DNA of 64,000 nt from Acidimicrobiaceae bacterium (lineage in GTDB: Bacteria > Actinomycetota > Acidimicrobiia > Acidimicrobiales > JAUTXP01): assembly GCA_030837965.1 (NCBI GenBank), contig JAUTXP010000052.1:33625-97624 (forward strand), written 5' to 3'. A program made the translations under genes and the position numbers. How positions within the stretch are numbered: position 1 is the stretch's first letter; each line of letters starts with the position of its first letter. The notes below the pieces were generated by a model that was given only the letters and a program-made list of their open reading frames with translations, did no database searches and had not been told where the DNA came from. This document shows positions 61,653 to 64,000 of this stretch, in pieces.

Positions 61653-62198
61653 GTGATCGAAGAGACCATGCCCAGCAACTACGCGCAGCGTGTGGGCGAG
61701 CGGTTGCGGGCGGTCAGGAAGCAGAAGCGGCTGTCGCTGCAGGCTGTCGAGGCTGCCTCGGACCAGGAGTTCAAGGCGTCCGTGCTGGGGGCGTACGAGC
61801 GGGGCGAGCGGTCGATTTCGGTGCCCCGGCTCCAGCGGCTGGCCGACTTCTACGCCGTTCCCGTGGACCAGTTGCTGCCCCGGGACACCTCGGCCGTGTC
61901 GTGGGCGTCCTCGCCTGCCACCAGGGCTGAAGGGGCGGGGCGGGGGGCCGAGGGGACCAGGTCCGGCGATGACGGCCGGGTCACCATCGACTTGACCAAG
62001 CTGGAGGCCGTCACCGCGCCCGAGCGGGACCTGCTGCGGCGGTATCTCGGGATGATCCAGGTGCAGCGTCAGGACTTCAACGGGCGCATGATCACCATCC
62101 GGTCCGAGGACGTGCGGGCCATCGGCTGCCTGTTCGACATGTCGGCCGAGGGTATGCGCCGCCGCCTGGACGACCTGGGCCTGCGCCTCAACGCCTAG
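61653..62198 (+). CDS. BldD-like XRE regulator with modified c-di-GMP motif
   Basis: 181 residues from GTG 61653, with AAGGGGG 6 nt upstream. The N-terminal HTH (YAQRVGERLRAVRKQKRLSL, GAYERGERSISVPRLQRLAD) matches BldD. The C-terminal half aligns with the BldD c-di-GMP domain: RYLGMIQVQRQDFNGRMITI then RSEDVRAIGCLFDMS. The Streptomyces ligand motif RGD-x8-RQDD is RQD-x8-RSED here (residues 139-141 and 150-153). The Arg and Asp anchors are kept, but Gly and Gln-Asp are changed. Binding of c-di-GMP is plausible but untested. It is a candidate global developmental or motility regulator. Confidence 0.85.
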   Translation: MIEETMPSNYAQRVGERLRAVRKQKRLSLQAVEAASDQEFKASVLGAYERGERSISVPRLQRLADFYAVPVDQLLPRDTSAVSWASSPATRAEGAGRGAEGTRSGDDGRVTIDLTKLEAVTAPERDLLRRYLGMIQVQRQDFNGRMITIRSEDVRAIGCLFDMSAEGMRRRLDDLGLRLNA

Positions 62199-62277
62199 CC
62201 GGGCCGCCGGGCCGGTCACCGTCGTCCTTCTGACGAGAAGCGAGCGATGAAGGCGGGGGCGGCGTAGCGTGAACGGC

Positions 62278-63387
62278 GTGGGGGAGGGTGTCGGGCAAGG
62301 CGTGGGGTTCGGCGTCTACGTGCACGTGCCGTTCTGCGCCCAGCGGTGCGACTACTGCGCCTTCGCCACCTGGACCGACCGCTCGCATCTGATGGCGGCC
62401 TACGCCGCTGCGTGCGTGGCCGAAGTGCGGCGGGCCGGCCTGGCGTCAGACTCGGTCACGTCGGTCTTCTTCGGCGGGGGCACGCCGTCGTTGCTGCCCC
62501 CCGGCCTGCTGCTCGACATCCTCTCGGCTGTATCGACGGCTGCGGCCCCGGACGTCGAGGTGACCGTGGAGTGCAACCCCGACACCGTCAGCGCGCCGCT
62601 TCTGGCCGCCTACCGGGCCGGCGGCGTCACCCGGCTTTCGTTCGGCGTGCAGTCGATGGCGCCCCACGTGCTTCGGGCCCTCGGCCGCTCGCACGATCCC
62701 GACAACGTGCGCCGGGCCGTGGCCCTGGCCCGGGCTGCCGGATTCGACACCTTCAACCTGGACCTGATCTACGGCGGCGCGGGCGAGTCGGTCGACGACT
62801 GGGCCCGCACGCTGGCCGAGGTGCTGGCCCTCGACCCGCCACATGTGAGCGCCTACGCCCTCACGGTGGAGCCCGGCACCCCGCTGGCTGCTGACCCGGC
62901 TCGCCACCCCGACGACGACGACCAGGCCGACAAGTACCTCCTGGCTGACGCCCTCTTGGCCGACGCCGGCCTGCGGTCCTACGAGATCTCCAACTGGGCC
63001 CGACCCGGCCACGAGTGCAGGCACAACCTCCTCTACTGGTCGCAGGGCGACTACCTCGGCATCGGATGCGCGGCCCACTCCCACCGACAAGGCCGGCGGT
63101 GGTGGAACGTGCGCACGCCGGAGCGCTACATCGGCCTCATCGAGTCGGGCCAGTCGGCTGTGTCTGCCGACGAAATGCTCGACCCCGAGCAGCGCCGGGC
63201 CGAGGGCCTGCACCTGGCCTTGCGGACGCGCACCGGCGTGCCCGCCGATGCCCTTGGCCTGGACGCGGGCGACGATGGCGACCTGCGCGGCGACTTGCAC
63301 GGCCTGGTCTCGCAGCAGGGCGGGCGCGTCGTGCTGACGCCCCGCGGCCGCCTGCTGGCCAACGAGGTCGCCTCCCGCCTGCGCTGA
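62278..63387 (+). CDS. hemW: Heme chaperone HemW (radical SAM)
   Basis: 369 residues from GTG 62278, which is 7 nt after TAGCGT (leaderless); the track uses GTG 62269, three codons earlier. The radical SAM cluster CAQRCDYCAF is intact, as are FFGGGTPSLLPPGLLLDILS, TRLSFGVQSMAPHVLRALGR and NLDLIYGGAGESVDDWARTL. It has the extra C-terminal domain of HemW, a heme-transfer protein often misannotated as coproporphyrinogen oxidase. Confidence 0.93.
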   Translation: MGEGVGQGVGFGVYVHVPFCAQRCDYCAFATWTDRSHLMAAYAAACVAEVRRAGLASDSVTSVFFGGGTPSLLPPGLLLDILSAVSTAAAPDVEVTVECNPDTVSAPLLAAYRAGGVTRLSFGVQSMAPHVLRALGRSHDPDNVRRAVALARAAGFDTFNLDLIYGGAGESVDDWARTLAEVLALDPPHVSAYALTVEPGTPLAADPARHPDDDDQADKYLLADALLADAGLRSYEISNWARPGHECRHNLLYWSQGDYLGIGCAAHSHRQGRRWWNVRTPERYIGLIESGQSAVSADEMLDPEQRRAEGLHLALRTRTGVPADALGLDAGDDGDLRGDLHGLVSQQGGRVVLTPRGRLLANEVASRLR

Positions 63388-63406
63388 CCCGCCTGCGCTC
63401 ACACGT

Positions 63407-63449
63407 CTGGAGGACATAGGTACCCGTGAGGTGTGCCTATGTCCTCCAG
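63407..63449. repeat. Dispersed palindromic element, copy 3 (between hemW and LysM gene)
   Basis: CTGGAGGACATAGG and CCTATGTCCTCCAG form a perfect 14-bp stem around 15 variable nt. On the minus strand, the TAG stop of the convergent LysM gene lies inside the right arm. It could end transcription from both sides. Confidence 0.85.
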
Positions 63450-64000
63450 TCCGCAAGAGTGGGGAGGGCGAGCTGCTGGCCGACGTAGAGCAGGTCCGGG
63501 TTGCCGGGGTGGGCCAGGTGGGCTCGGTTGGCCGCCATCAGGGCCCGCCAGTACGGGTCGACTTCGGCGTCGGTGGGTCTTCGGCCGAGGCGAGCCGTCA
63601 GCACCGACTCGGCCACCGACCAGAACGACTGCCCCGCCTTCACCCACCACACGTCGGTCACTGGGGGACCGCCCGCCGGTTCCGGGGGCGGCGCGGGTGG
63701 CGCCTGTGGCCGGGCTGCGGGCGTACGGGGGTCGGGTACGGACGGCGCCACCGCATGCGGGGCCGCGGCAACGGGTGGGCCGGTGGGGGCGGTGTGGGTG
63801 GGCGCGGATGGGTTCGGCGCGGGGTCAGCGAGCCGGTGGAGAACGGGTCCACTGGCCGTGGCGGGCGGGGTCGCGGGGAGGGGGCCGGTGGTGGGTGGTG
63901 TCGGAGGAGCGCGGTCGGGTTGGCGGAGGACGGGCGGGTCGGGCACGGGCGGGGCCGCGGCGGGCTCGGGCGGGGCGGGAGGCGGGCCGGTGGTCCCGGT
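63437..64000 (-). CDS. Pro-rich LysM-like protein (partial, N-terminus outside window)
   Basis: The minus frame is open from the window edge to the stop at 63437 (187 codons seen). The N-terminal part visible is a long Pro/Ala linker (PPAPPPEPAGGPPVTD). The C-terminal 75 residues read WWVKAGQSFWSVAESVLTAR, then YWRALMAANRAHLAHPGNPD and LLYVGQQLALPTLADW, which is a LysM peptidoglycan-binding fold. It is probably an envelope protein. The stop codon falls inside the palindromic element, so the last residues (TLADWRT) are partly encoded by it. Confidence 0.75.
   Translation of the reverse strand, partial: TGTTGPPPAPPEPAAAPPVPDPPVLRQPDRAPPTPPTTGPLPATPPATASGPVLHRLADPAPNPSAPTHTAPTGPPVAAAPHAVAPSVPDPRTPAARPQAPPAPPPEPAGGPPVTDVWWVKAGQSFWSVAESVLTARLGRRPTDAEVDPYWRALMAANRAHLAHPGNPDLLYVGQQLALPTLADWRT

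Overview
The window is high-GC actinobacterial DNA. Its gene set is housekeeping plus F420-type (LLM) oxidoreductases, a BldD-like regulator, PafBC-type WYL regulators, GlgE, LCP proteins and a HrcA/CIRCE heat-shock operon. There are no mycolate or proteasome genes. My best guess is an Acidimicrobiia-like member of the Actinomycetota, but that is inference from content only. There are no rRNA genes, insertion sequences, phage genes or CRISPR arrays. Many starts are GTG, genes often overlap by 1-4 nt, and at least ten transcription units look leaderless: a TANNNT hexamer lies 6-8 nt before the start codon.

Layout. 1-4.7 kb (minus): a partial XRE regulator, then an operon of heme-oxygenase-like oxidase, glycosyltransferase, methyltransferase and response regulator, downstream of rnpB. 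4.8-11.2 kb: an SMC-like ATPase plus metallophosphoesterase pair, divergent from pafB-pafC, then an Lrp regulator. 11.3-13.4 kb: an oxidase-HPPD operon facing Lrp. 13.5-17.2 kb (minus): a four-gene pseudopilin operon behind a c-di-GMP-I riboswitch. 17.4-20.6 kb: LLM oxidoreductase, nadD, LytR_C protein, rsfS. 20.6-23.6 kb: LPXTG surface protein, patatin, XRE regulator, tRNA-Ala(GGC). 23.7-30.2 kb: leuS, response regulator, FAAL, receiver-like protein, lipoprotein, LCP protein. 30.3-34.4 kb: LLM oxidoreductase, frameshifted PAC2 protein, phosphotransferase, thioredoxin-TPR protein, mini-HExxH protein. 34.5-38.5 kb: comEA, short comEC, folP2-like, holA. 38.7-44 kb: large membrane patatin, rpsT, 2-hydroxyacid dehydrogenase, DUF5317-like ORF. 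44-50.5 kb: small peptide, GGDEF-EAL protein, lepA, DoxX, DHp-only protein, PucR-like regulator. 50.7-58.5 kb: phosphatase lipoprotein, SMP-30, glgE, CehA-like protein, large secreted protein, His-rich protein. 58.6-64 kb: CIRCE-hrcA-dnaJ-rsmE, bldD-like, hemW, partial LysM protein.

How parts may work together. (1) DNA damage: pafB-pafC lie beside a promoter matching the layout of the PafBC (RecA-NDp) promoter, with a variant -35-side box. A near-identical 23-nt copy lies upstream of comEA, suggesting one regulon joining DNA-end processing and DNA uptake. (2) c-di-GMP: a GGDEF-EAL enzyme, a GEMM-I riboswitch before pseudopilins and a BldD-like protein with a modified ligand motif all occur within 45 kb. 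(3) Two separate heme-oxygenase-like diiron oxidases sit in small operons, one with GT/methyltransferase and one with HPPD under Lrp, and suggest undescribed small-molecule chemistry. (4) A dispersed palindrome with constant ends CTGGAGGACAT recurs in intergenic gaps.
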